The notes under the pieces are model-generated. The model did no database searches, was not told the DNA's origin, and saw only the letters and a program-made list of their open reading frames with translations. DNA of 64,000 bases from Tetradesmus obliquus (lineage: Eukaryota > Chlorophyta > Chlorophyceae > Sphaeropleales > Scenedesmaceae), in contig CP126195.1 in assembly GCA_030272155.1 (NCBI GenBank), positions 6,121,001 through 6,185,000 on the forward strand, written 5' to 3'. Both the position numbers and the translations under genes were made by a program. Shown here piece by piece: positions 34,396-45,700 of this stretch. The number at the start of each line of letters is the position of its first letter. The first letter of the stretch is position 1.

Positions 34396-35400
34396 GTGGT
34401 GTTTTGGCATCTGTTGCAGCTGCTGCACCTGAGGCACGGCCGACTGCTGCTGTGTGCTCTGCATAGAGGTTGCTGCTGCTGCGGCTGCTCTGGCCGCACC
34501 ATTGCTGCCTTCCAGCATCCTCACATGAGGCATTGGCGTCCATGCTGCCTGGATGCGCTGCTGCTGCTGCTGCCGCGCTGCGGCGGGACAGCTCCAGCAG
34601 CGGTGCAGTTTTTTGGAACAGCTGCACATACCACTCGCGCAGCTGCTCTGGGGTTGTCAGCACAGCCTGCTGCACCTCCTCACGCGTTGCAGTGGCAATC
34701 TGCCGCAGCGCATAATTGATGCCTGCTGCTTCGCTGGGCGCGTGGCGCGCTGCAGCCGCAGCATGCTGCGCTCTTGCCACTGCTGCGGCCGCTGCCGATG
34801 CCGCTGCAGGCGCGCAAGCAGCCGCTGAGGCTTGTTCAAATTCATCTGGTTGCTGCGCATTGCCGCACGCCAGCTGCTCGATCCATACGTTGTGCTACAG
34901 CAGGATAGGCTGCAACTGCTCCTGCTGAGAGATGACCGCTGCCAGCACCTGGTGGGACATAGAGCAGCAGCAGACGGTGCAGGCGCACGCGTTGAGTACA
35001 CAACTTGAGGGTATCAACGCTAGTGATGGCAGTGCAGATACGTTTTCCAGCTCAGGCACTGCTACCCACGACAAGACCAGGACCAGCAGCAGCAGCAGCA
35101 GCGGCAGCAGCAGCAAGGCAGGGCAGTGACTGATGGCATTGGCATGGCATCCCCTTCCAGATGCACATTCGCACAGCTTTTGCGCTTGTATCAACCAGTT
35201 TCGTCTGATTCAGCCTACATACTTTCACGTACCCGCAGCAGCTCGCTGGATTCGTGGAGTTCGACTTCAGCCTGCTGGAGCTCAGCTTGCTTTGCGATCA
35301 GCTGCTGCTCCATCTGCGCTCTGCGACGTATACAGTCACAGGATGATTTTGTGCGATTCTTGGAGGCATTCAGGTTGCGACCAGACATGGCTGTCATCAC
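33236..35400 (-). CDS. Possible multi-exon Ala/Gln-rich helical protein, unknown
   Basis: Three minus-strand segments look coding. At 35206-35392, MSGRNLNASKNRTKSS runs into a charged helix (MEQQLIAKQAELQQAEVEL) and then a GTACGT donor. At 34121-34850, an open frame holds GINYALRQIATATREEVQQA and LTTPEQLREWYVQLFQKTAP, among poly-Ala. At 33236-33670, after a CCCACGCAG acceptor, come RRIGLQQRHMLRLRLVMQLY and a long poly-Ala tract encoded by a CTG run, then QIAAINSQLQRHMRLRSIQS. Helix-rich, Gln/Ala-rich composition of this kind is common in algal transcription regulators, but I see no proper bZIP basic region. Exon borders between the segments were not resolved and the frame of the last segment is arguable. 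This is a candidate only; borders are approximate. Confidence 0.35.
33374..33436. repeat. (CTG)n microsatellite, about 20 copies
   Basis: An uninterrupted CTG run. In the proposed minus-strand frame it encodes poly-Ala. The other frames give poly-Gln and poly-Ser. Confidence 0.9.
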
Positions 35401-37900
35401 ACGAAGTTCAAGGATTGATCACTGATGCACAGGCCACGTCATATTCTTCTTAATATAGCTAGTTGACAAGATAATATCTGGTGGTCATGCATAACTGGTG
35501 TTGTTGAAAGGTGGGAGGAGTGTTACGTCACCAGCCGGAAATCCAGTAATTCAGCCCTTCGCCAAGGGTCTGTGCAGAACCAAGCTGTAAACATGCTTAC
35601 TAGGCATATCAATTTGTTTCTTGCCCGTTACACATGTGAAGTCTGCATGCTACAACTAGATGTAATGCACAGCGCTGGTGACTTTACGCAGGGTGCCTGC
35701 AAAAGAGCAAAGCTGTAAGTTCATTTTAGCAGTCGATAAACATACTTGTAATCAAACTTTTTACTTTTGGTACCTCCTAAGTTCCACGAAAATAGGCTGT
35801 CCCACTGATGTTTACCTCCCAACTTCCCTGTGAAAGCCTGTTCTCTGAGATTCAAACGAAGTTAGAAAACTTCTCTGATGATCAGCTAGCTCCCCTATAG
35901 GGAATTTAGCTATACCCCTGGCTGTCACTCATGTCTCCCTGCACGTGCCTAGCCACTGAATCCCACACGCTCCCAACTTCCCCTGTTTTGGCCTCGCCCA
36001 CTGATTATTGAATCCCAACTTCCATGGATGTCCCAGCCCTTTTTGAAATATTGAGAATTTAGAGGAAGTTGGTATACACACAGCCTTGTGACGCTTGTTA
36101 CAATATTTCTGCCGTTTTACATTCACTAGCTTCCATCATTTGTCCCTCTGCCCCAAGGGGTGTGACAGGGTGTTAGGGGAGTCAACGGGCCCTTCTGAGC
36201 ATTACAATGCCATGGCAGCTGAGTCCGTCAACAGCGCTGCCTAGCCAATGCCCCTGCCAGGACGTTTGGGCTGCTGGTACAACCTGCCAGTACAGTCCAT
36301 TGAGCTGTATCATACATGCGTGTAACCTTCTCTGCGCCTACATGTGAAAACTGCGCATGATGCTATGGTGCCAGGCAGCCGTGCCTACATGAACAGCAAC
36401 ACCACTCGGAGTGCCAGGAGACTTTGGCGGGGGTCTTCTGGCTCAGCATTGCTTGAGGGTGCGCAGCTGTGCATGATCAGCGTCCTTCGGGATCGTGGCT
36501 TTGTCTACAATTCTTCATTTTACATGCCATGATGGTAGCTGACATGGCCCAACGTGCTGCAGTGTCAGCATTGCCTGAGGGGATTCAGTTTGTCAAGTCA
36601 ACCTTAAGGCACCCAAGCTTGGGTGCCTGCGGCCCTCGCGTTACAAGTCCTACGCATCAGAAGCAGGCACGCCTGCTTGAGCCTATAGGCTGTGATCACA
36701 GAGCATAGCTATGCTCTTCCGTGCGTAATTGAGAGAAAGACAAGGACAGGCCTGCTATGGGCCTGAGAGCTTCATCGTGAGAACTCACTTCTATCCCACC
36801 AAGCGTTGACACAAGGAGACCTAAATCAAGCTGCAAATGGACTCCGACGCCAGGCCGCCTGGCAACAGGCTGCCCCCAGGGGTCGGCTACTACTGCCGGG
36901 CCGCATGCGGGCAGACTGCCATATGGGTCGGCTTCGCCTGCCTTGCCGCATGAGAGCAAAGTGCCCCACGGGTTGGCTTCTCCTGCCAGGCTGCATGAGA
37001 GCAAAGTGCCCAACGGGCCGGCTCCGCCAGCTCTGACTTCCCTTCAGCGCAGACGCCGCCGTCTTCAAGTCTATCTGCCAGACAGACACAGTGTGGGCGG
37101 GAGGTCTTCTGGCCCAGCTTTGCTTGAAGGTGCGCAGCTTTGCTTTCTTCATGCTAGACTGTCCATCTTTACAGTGTGTCAAGCAAGGTTATCTGGTGGT
37201 AGAGTGTACACATGTCGGTGTTGCTTGCGCTTTCTGTGTTGCGCTGGGAGCATCGTAGTGAGAGGCTTCTGATAACAGCCAGAACTACAAACCTTTTCTT
37301 GAAGAATTCTTCAAGAAAAAGTTCGAACTGGCAGCGGTGCCCAGCTCAGCCCTTGCTGAAATAGCATGCCGCAAAGGGACGTTGATGAAGTGCAAGCTGA
37401 AATGCAGGCTGGCTGTACTGGCTGCTATGCTAAAGCACTGGCTATGCTGAAGCACTGGCCAGCGCTGCTGGCATAGCTACTGGGAGCTGCTCAAAACACG
37501 AGCCTTATTGTCACTGCAGTGCAGTGCACTGCAGCTCAGTGAGCTGCCGTCATGCTATGATCATGATGATGCTGAGGTGTCAGTCAGACTGGCGAGTGCA
37601 GGGCGCTCCCTGCAACTCAATCACATACCAAGCAACACGATAAATGTTTTTGCCGGTCGTCTGCTCGCCTTGCAGCTGGCCTGCCAGGGTGCGCGTGAGG
37701 CAGCCTCTTTCTTTTCAGGAAGTCTCTGCAGCTGCCCACGCACACAGTGCCACTGAAGCTTGAAGCTTGTTGTGATACATAAAGATAACGTTTTGGGTTA
37801 TAATAATATATTTTGGGCGCCTCAGCACTAGGCTGTCGGCAACACTGTGCACAATCCGTACAGTGCGTCAAGAGTCACCGTCCGTCAGCCGCATTACACA
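35401..37900. other. Stretch without a recognised gene, partly lower in GC
   Basis: From about 35430 to 36130 the sequence is visibly poorer in GC and almost free of CAG/CTG runs, unlike the rest of the window. From 36340 on, the usual composition returns. A 40-bp motif (GTCTTCTGGCYCAGC followed by TTGCTTGARGGTGCGCAGCT) occurs at about 36430 and again at 37100. A 48-bp tandem repeat lies at 36873-37030. I see no gene. Confidence 0.45.
36873..37030 (-). repeat. 48-bp tandem repeat, three copies
   Basis: Units contain GGTYGGCT...CTGCCRGGCYGCATGAGAGCAAAGTGCCC. On the minus strand it reads as a 16-residue repeat (GRRSQPVGHFALMRQ and variants). The frame is open because the unit length is a multiple of three, but no start, splice partner or family supports a gene. 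Confidence 0.7.
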
Positions 37901-38778
37901 AAGACGGTGTTGACGTTGTGCCATACAGTGCCAATGATCTGATTAGGACAATTCCAACGACGTTGAAGCCCAGCATGCAGCAGTAGTCCATGCTGAACTC
38001 AAAAGCCTCCAGCGCTTACTTGGATTGCTTATGAGCCTCCATCAATGCCGCAAACGAGTCGTTATACAGCAAACTCTATCTTGTAAATGTGTTCTGCCGA
38101 TCTAGCAATGTCGTGGTGTCACCAGCTCCAGCTGCACCTGTGTCCTCGTGGCCATCCGACCTCAGCTCCAGGTGTGATGAGCTTTACTATTCTCAATTTG
38201 TTTGTAGTATGAGACGTCTGATGGTGATCTGCCCGCGCAACGATCCTCGCGCCCACATGCGCGCTCCCCGCCAGGCATGCACACACGGCCTTGGGCGTCA
38301 TACGCAATGCAAGATTCCGTCATTATCATGAATACTATATTACTGATATTATCCATCAGCTGATCGTTCCTCAGTGGCGCACATGTCAAAGGACAGCTGT
38401 TGGCTGCAGGTGCACTGACATGCTGTCTGCTCATGCCGCAACGCTGGTTCGACCAGTACAGGATTCTGCAGTACGCACCTACCACCGCTCAGGCAGAATC
38501 TGGCGCGCAGAGGAGCTACGTTGCTGGTTGCCGCCACCTGTTGTGACATTGCTGCTGCTGCTGCTTTTCGCCACCACCGCTCCTGCTGCCGTTGCATTGG
38601 TGCAGGCCAGTAGGCGCCCCCGGAGTGTTGAACCACCCGAAATCACATACCAAATACTACGATTGGTTTCAAAGTGCAGCTGCTGCAGCAGTAGCTGGAC
38701 CTGTGCAGCCAAGGCATCAGGTGAGAGCCATACTGCAGCAACCTGAAGCTTGATTGTGCACTTTGAGCCATCCACCAA
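37900..38778 (-). other. Weak coding hints, possible gene fragment
   Basis: Minus-strand frames at about 38479-38778 (SPDALAAQVQLLLQQLHFET, then RSIWYVISGG), about 38290-38400 (MDNISNIVFMIMTESCIAYD) and about 37930-38020 (FSMDYCCMLGFNVVGIVLI, possibly a membrane segment) read more like protein than like low-complexity DNA. I could not link them by splicing or place them in a family. They could be exons of one membrane protein or a decayed gene. Confidence 0.25.
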
Positions 38779-39065
38779 GCATAGCTGGCATCAAGTCATT
38801 GCACGTTTGACATACAGCAGCAGAAGTCAGACTTGAGTTGTCTCACAGCTGTGATGGCTGATAGGTGTGCGTGCATGCTGTCAGAAAAAATGCGCTGATT
38901 GACTAGGCTGCCTGTTAGGCTTGCATTGTTGCGAGTTTTTTGTTATGCCATCTAGCGCAATGGTCAGCATGCCTTTGATGTGCTTGGCTTCGTCTCTGTG
39001 GTTTGCAGGTACCTGTCATTGTCAGTTTGAAGCACCACAAGGTGGTAGCTGCGCAACAGCACACA

Positions 39066-39069
39066 ACAC

Positions 39070-39106
<37 letters not shown>
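39066..39106 (+). repeat. (CAG)n run just upstream of ECM gene 2 start
   Basis: About a dozen CAG copies end 15 bp before the ATG at 39121, so the run lies in the 5' UTR or just upstream of it. Confidence 0.85.
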
Positions 39107-39107
<1 letters not shown>

Positions 39108-39120
39108 TGTGCGCGACACA

Positions 39121-40267
39121 ATGCGGCAGCAATCCTTGCTTGTTGTAGCTCTCCTGCTGTGTGTCAGCGCTGCGCCAACTCAAAGCGCCCCTGACCAGAG
39201 AGAGCTGCAGCAGCAGCAAGAGGCGGTACCAGCAGCAGCAGCAGCTGCATCCAACCCAGAGCAGCAGCAGCATGACATGACGGTGCTGCCAGCGCAGCTA
39301 GGGCTGGTCTGTGATGGCCAGGTTCGAACCCTGGTGATGGCGCAGGCTCCTTTTCCAACCTCGCCTCCTTGGACACCCATCCGCACAGCTGATGCCTTCA
39401 CATGCAGCAGGCCACTGCCAGGCACCACCCGGCAGTGCGGCAGCATGGCAGTTGACACATGTGAAGCACTGCGCTTCGGCCCTGTGCTGCAATCCTCTGG
39501 AAGCATCCCTGGCATAATCCCTCCCAACAACCCCCTGCGGTTTGCAGTAAAACCTGAGTCGCCCGCGTACCTGACGTATGTCCAGTTCCGAGCTGGCGGT
39601 ATTGGTACCGGCGGCGCCCGCGTGCGCGGCCTGTACGCGCAAGGATCTCCGCTGCGAGCTGTCAGTGACGACTATGCATGGGCAAAGAACGGGCCTGTGC
39701 AGTTGCCTGGTGGTATTGTGGTGTACGACAGCTGCGGAGACTGCAGGGTAGGGTTTGGGGTTCAGGACCTGAAGGTCGCTGCGCTGCCTGGCGCAGGGTT
39801 CAGGGCTTTGGAGCTGTCACAGCTGTTCATGGACACGCGGTGTGAGGGGTCGGGAGTCAACAATGACGGCATGCTGTGGGATGGCAACATGCGCTACAGC
39901 TGTGCCCAGGTGGGTGGACCACACAGCACCTGCCACTTGAATCTTGGTGCGAGCTCTTGGAGTTGACTCGTCACCTTGGTATAGTAATCACGTGTTCTGT
40001 TAGTAGTAACATCAAGTGTCCAAAGCCTCTGCAACGTGTGCTCATGACTGTGTGCGATGCTCCCTGGCAACGCCACTGGCAGCATGCAACTCACCACAGC
40101 AGAAACCTATTCGCAGCCGCAGCAGCAGGGAGCAGAGGTGCGTGCTTGGTGTTCGTGTATTTTACAGATCTCTATGATGCTGTGAAGCTGTCTTCGGGTT
40201 GGCAGTTGCTGCTCGACCCAGCGGCCTGTGTCAACCACGCCACGCGCTGACGGCCCACCTGCGCCCC

Positions 40268-40315
<48 letters not shown>

Positions 40316-42752
40316 CTGCTGGTGTTGCTGCTGCTACTGCTGTTGCCCCTCTGCGCGCCTGTGTCGCCTGCCTGCAGCCCACCTGCGGTGACGCTGACCT
40401 GGACAGGGAAGGTGCGCAGCAGTTTGCCGGCTGTGTGGCGCCCTTCTTCTTTGACTCCAGCAAGGCCTCTGCCAGCCCTCCAAGCGTTGCTGCGTGCTGC
40501 ACCCAGGTGAGGCTGCGGCTGTGTTTGTATATTGTGCACGCTGTGCAAGCTGTGGCACATGTGAGAGCTGTGGCACATGTGAGAGCTGTGGCACATGTGA
40601 GAGCTGTGGCACATGTGAGAGCTGTGGCACATGTGAGAGCTGTGGCACATGTGACAGCTGTGGCACATGTGACAGCGTCACGCTCGCGCGCTGCACAGAG
40701 TTGAGGGCACAGTGGCAGCTGCTGCTGCTGCTGCTGGCGGGGAGAGCAGGGTGGTGGTAGTGGAGCAGGGCAGGCTGCAGTGCGGTGCTGAACAGCGGGC
40801 AGCAGCGTGTGTTCATGGTGCCGGTGCTCGCTTGCGGATGCTACCACGAAAGATATAAGAGGCATGCTGCTGCTGGTTTGATGGTCTTGTCAATGAGCAG
40901 CAACCACACTGGATGAGCCGGTGCACTGGGCAGCACTGCCCTGCTGCATGCGGCAGGCACCCTTCAGCACCCTTCCTGCTTTTGCAGCCAGCAGCACGCG
41001 TGATTCCTGCTTATGCGGCGTGCAGCTGCATGCTTTGGTGCAGCGTTTGGTTTGGAAACATGCAATCTGTCATACATCATGCAAAACCTGCCCTGTTGCA
41101 TCTGCATTTGTTGCATCCGCACATACACCGCTGTGCCACAGGCGCCACCCAGCGCCACGTGTGGTGCAGTGGTGCCGGGGGAGCGCTACGCCTGCCCTGC
41201 TGGCTACCAATATGATGACAGGAAGAACAACGCATCCCCACCAAGCACAGACGCCTGCTGCATGGTGGGTTGGCTTGCAGTTTGGCTGCAGTGGTGTTGG
41301 TATATGCTGCTGCTCCAGCAATTATCGCATCTGCAGGGGTGGGGTGTCTATGTGTGCAGCAGCAGGAAAACTGGGTGGTAGGTTGGGTTGGCTGCAGCGG
41401 TGCCGGTATATGCTTGGCTTGGTTTGGCTGCTGCAGTATGTCATCTGCAGGCGGTACCGCAACTATGTATGCAGCAGTAGGCAGCTTGCGTAGCTACAGC
41501 GCTGGCTGTATGGCACGGTGGCTGCTGGAAGATGTAATAGGCCCTTCTCTGCTGATGATGTGTGCAGCAGCTGGGGCAGTGCTGCCAGATGCAAATGCGT
41601 TCTGTGCAGCAACATGCTCACTGAGCTTGCAGCCAGCTTGCAGGGAAGACACTCACGAGCACAGCCTAACACAGTGCTGTGTGGTGCTGCTGCAGAGGAC
41701 GTCCTGTGACAGCATAACACCTGTCACGGCGCCTGGCACCAGGTTTCCCTGCCCCTCGGGCTACGAGTATGCGCCTGCTGGCTGGCCGCCCAGCATTACC
41801 ACATGCTGCAAGGTAAGCGCCAAACAGCTGCTGCTGTGTTTGTAATGCCATGTGCCATACAACAGCGGCAGTCCCCACTGTCAGCGCGAACAATTGTGAT
41901 GCACACTTTGAGCGTGTGCTGTGGAGATATTGACCTACTGCAAGCGGCATGGGCAGCTGTTGATGAACCAAAAGGTTCACCACATGTGCATCAATCGCAC
42001 TGCCAACATCCTGACAACATGGCAGCGTGCAGCCCATGCTGGCGCTAGCCTGCGGCTCCTGTGCGGACCATCAACGATCATCTATCATGACACGTTACCA
42101 CTATACTGCTGTGTTTCTGCTGCTGCTGCTGCTTGCAGCTTGCAACGTGTGCCGACACAAGGCCTGGGTCAGCACCCGGCACGCCCTTCGCCTGCGAGTT
42201 TGGCACCGTGCCAAACCCTAATGCCCAGGCTGCCTCTCTACCCAGCCAGGCAGCCTGCTGCCTGGTAAGTGTTGCGCGGCAGCCATCAACAGACAGTGCA
42301 GCCAATTCTACTGCATACCCATGCATGGGATGAGGCTGTATGTAGCTGTTGCGGCAGGCACCTAGTGCGTTTGCAGCAACGCGTGCTCCATTACACCCCA
42401 GGGTCCAGCTGCCAGCAGCAGCGCAGCAGAACCAGCAGAGGATGCGGCCCAGCCCACATACTGCGCTGCCAGCTGCTATTGACAGGTGGCATGCCGTTGA
42501 TTGGTTGCGTGCGCCCTGTCAACCACATCACAGTGCAGCGCAAAAGTGACTCACTCTCGCTGCTCCCCATATCTGCTGTTGCCGCAAATCCCGCAGCGCA
42601 AGACGTGTGGTTCCCCTGATCCTGTAAATGCGCCAGACCAGGGGTTCGTGTGTGCTCCTTTTTCAGAGTTCAACCCCGGCAACATCCAGACCTCCCCGCC
42701 AGGACAAAACACATGCTGCAGGGTGAGCAATGCGCATTGCTGCTGCAGCTGG

Positions 42753-42793
<41 letters not shown>

Positions 42794-45700
42794 CTGCTGC
42801 TGCTGCTGCTGCTGCTGTCACTGCTGTTCAAGCACTGCATGGTTTGGCAGCTGCATGATGCAACGCCGCATCTGGCCCTCACAATACCACCATCACAGTC
42901 ACTGAGCATGGTTTGTTGCTGTTGCCGCTTTGTTTGGTGTGTGGCTTGCAGCCGCGCACCTGCGGCAACGTGTCCCCAGTGACCAAGCCCAACACCATAT
43001 TCGGCTGCCCCAGCGAAACCGAGTACGACCCAAGCACATCATTTGTCAGCCCACCTAGGTAACCACTGGAGCTGCTGCACTGCTGTGGTGACCTTTTATG
43101 CTGCAATTTTGTGCTCTGTGGCTGCAGCGCCCAGTTGTGCTAGTTTCTGCCACAGTGTCACAAAGCAAGGAGGCACTCAGCGGCAAAGGTCAGCTTGTTG
43201 TTTCTGGTGCTGAGCTTGCTGATGCCAGCACGGTAGTCCATGGCAAGAGTTGCAGAGTCGCAGCACATCTGTCTGTTGCAGCACACCTGCCTGGTTGAAT
43301 TCTCTGTTTTTAACATCCCAGAGTAAATGCTACAGCCAGATTATCACTGTGTTATGCACAGCATGCGTCTTGAGGCAGTTTAATTTAGTTTAGTTTAGTT
43401 TAGTTTAGCACAAGTCACCTGTCTTGGCAAGTACATCTGATGAAACCTTTTTGGCCTTTGCTGCACCTGCTACACCTTCACTGCACTTGTACTCTGCAGT
43501 TTGAACATTTGCTGCAAGGTGAGGATGCAGCTGATTTAGTCCACCACACGGGGAGACAGCAATGCTCTATACAGGCTAAGTCTCCCAGACTAGAGACCGA
43601 CTGCCAGTTGCCTTAGATTTGGCAGATGACAATGTCAACGTCGTACCTGACAAAGAAGCAGCCGCTCAGCGGTACACACAATGTTGCTCCTGCAGACATT
43701 GCCACACTGCATTGTACCACACACTCGATATGCCACACTGCTACATGGCTGCCTGCTGTACTTTGACTATCATTTCATGTCTGCCACTTGGTGCGTGCAG
43801 CCGAGGACGTGCAGCAACATGCAGCCGGTCACCAGCCCCAATACAGTAAAGTTCAGCTGTGTCACCCCTGGCAAGGACTTGGTGTTTAACCCTGCTGCAG
43901 CAAATGCTGCACCGCCCTCCCTGGACGCCTGCTGCAAGGTGAGGGGCAGCTGTTGACAGCAGTGCAACGGAATATGCAGGGGGCTACTGTAAGGGGTGGC
44001 CGCCTGCATTGCATAGATTGCAAAGGCATCAACTTGCTGTAACTTTGGTGCATAGCCCAACTAACCATGCACATGTTTTATTACCCCCTGCAGCCTGCCA
44101 CATGTGGGGACTCCGACCCCTCTAAGCCAGGCACGCCCTTCAACTGCCTGCTGTTCGGCATGTTCTACGACCCTGGCAATGCAGACAAGCCCGCCTCCAT
44201 GAAGAACTGCTGCGTGAGTGATGCTGATGTAAATAACAGAACAGCATGACAGCTGGAAGATTGCTGCACTGCAGGTCTGGCAGACCTGCGGCTTCTGGCT
44301 ATATGTTGCGCTCCTGAGCACCAGATTGCTGCGTCAATGGTCGGTTGACCCTCACACAGGCCTGCTTGTATGCTACCGCAGCTGCAGCAACGCTGCACTG
44401 CCTGATGTACTTTGCAAAACCTTGGTGACCAGGTTTGACCAGGTTTGACAACATCCCAGGCTGTTTGACTCAGCATGTGTAAGTCTTTGACCAGCGTTGC
44501 CTGTCCGCTCCCCTGCAGACTGACATGCCGATCGACCCCCAGAGCAGAGCCGACGTGGCCCTGAACAAAACAGTGGCACCGCCCTTTAACGGCAACAACC
44601 AGAACAGCAGCACTTTGCTGGTGGGCTCGGAGTTCACATTCAAGATCCGGGTGGAAGTTCAGGGCGAGCGCAGGGACTTTGCAGAGAACGTGGTCATGAC
44701 CGACAACTTGCCGCCCGGGCTGCTGCTTTTGTCATTCAGCGAACAGCCAAATGACAGAGGTAGGTGGCTGCCGCATCAGTGCAGTGCACCACATACTAGT
44801 GGGGTTGCGTGATAAAGCAAGGCAGCCGTCTTTGCAATTTGGTGTGCTATGTCGCAGAAAGCATGTTGGTGGGGTTAGCTGGCATCACTGCTCCTAGCGC
44901 GCTCGACTGCATGCATCTCTGCACCACTTTGGACTTTTTTCATTATGTGTGTGGTGTGTTGTGATGCTTGCAGCGTGCACGGTTGCTGGGAGCGTCATCA
45001 CCTGCAGATGGGCGCTCATCAATGCCCTGAGAGCCAACGCCAAGACTGTTACAATTGTTACAAGGGCTTTGTGGGCAGGGGTGCATGTGAACCCTGCGCA
45101 GGTCACCACCACCACCCAGGAAATAAACCCCGACAACAACTTTGACACATCTACGGCAAACGTCAAGGTGGGCTGCTTGCAAAGAATATACAGCAAGCTG
45201 CGGAGAGCCTCTATCAGCCTCTTGTTAACTCCTGACTGGGGTTCTCATTGTTTGCTTGATGGAGTGTGTTTACACAATGAGTGTGGTTGCTTAATTAGAG
45301 AGGGAAGTTACATGTAGGTGATGCACTCAACTATGTCTGTGATAAAATGTGGCTGCAGAGAGCCTGCTGCCTCGATGAGCCTCTTGTTTACTCCTGGCTG
45401 TGGTTCCCATTGTTTGCTTGACAGAGTGTGTTTACGTAATGCAATCCACTGTGTCTGTCATACACTGTGGCTGCAGGGAGCCTGCTGCCTCAGGGGCTCC
45501 TGCACAGAGTGCTGCCTGCAATCTGCCCCAAGCCCTGAAAGGTGGATGTCCTCAATGTCGCCCTGCTGCCACAAGTTTGCCCCAACATGTGTGTGTGCTG
45601 CCTTTCCTGCTGGCTGCAGGGAGCGTGCTGCCTCAGGGGGGCCTGCAGTGAGGTGCTGCCCGCATTCTGCCCCAAGCCGGGCGAGGTGGATGTGTCCAAT

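Noticed and set aside
35206-35392. A bZIP-type basic-leucine zipper
   Set aside because: The helix after the basic patch is plausible, but the N-x7-R spacing of a bZIP basic region is absent, so it is reported only as a coiled-coil segment.
43380-43409. Interstitial telomere repeat
   Set aside because: The unit is TTTAG without the GGG of green-algal TTTTAGGG telomeres.
45477-45560. An extra GACC-repeat exon in gene 2
   Set aside because: It is frame-shifted relative to the true exon at 45620 and has no suitable donor. It is better explained as a decayed duplicate.
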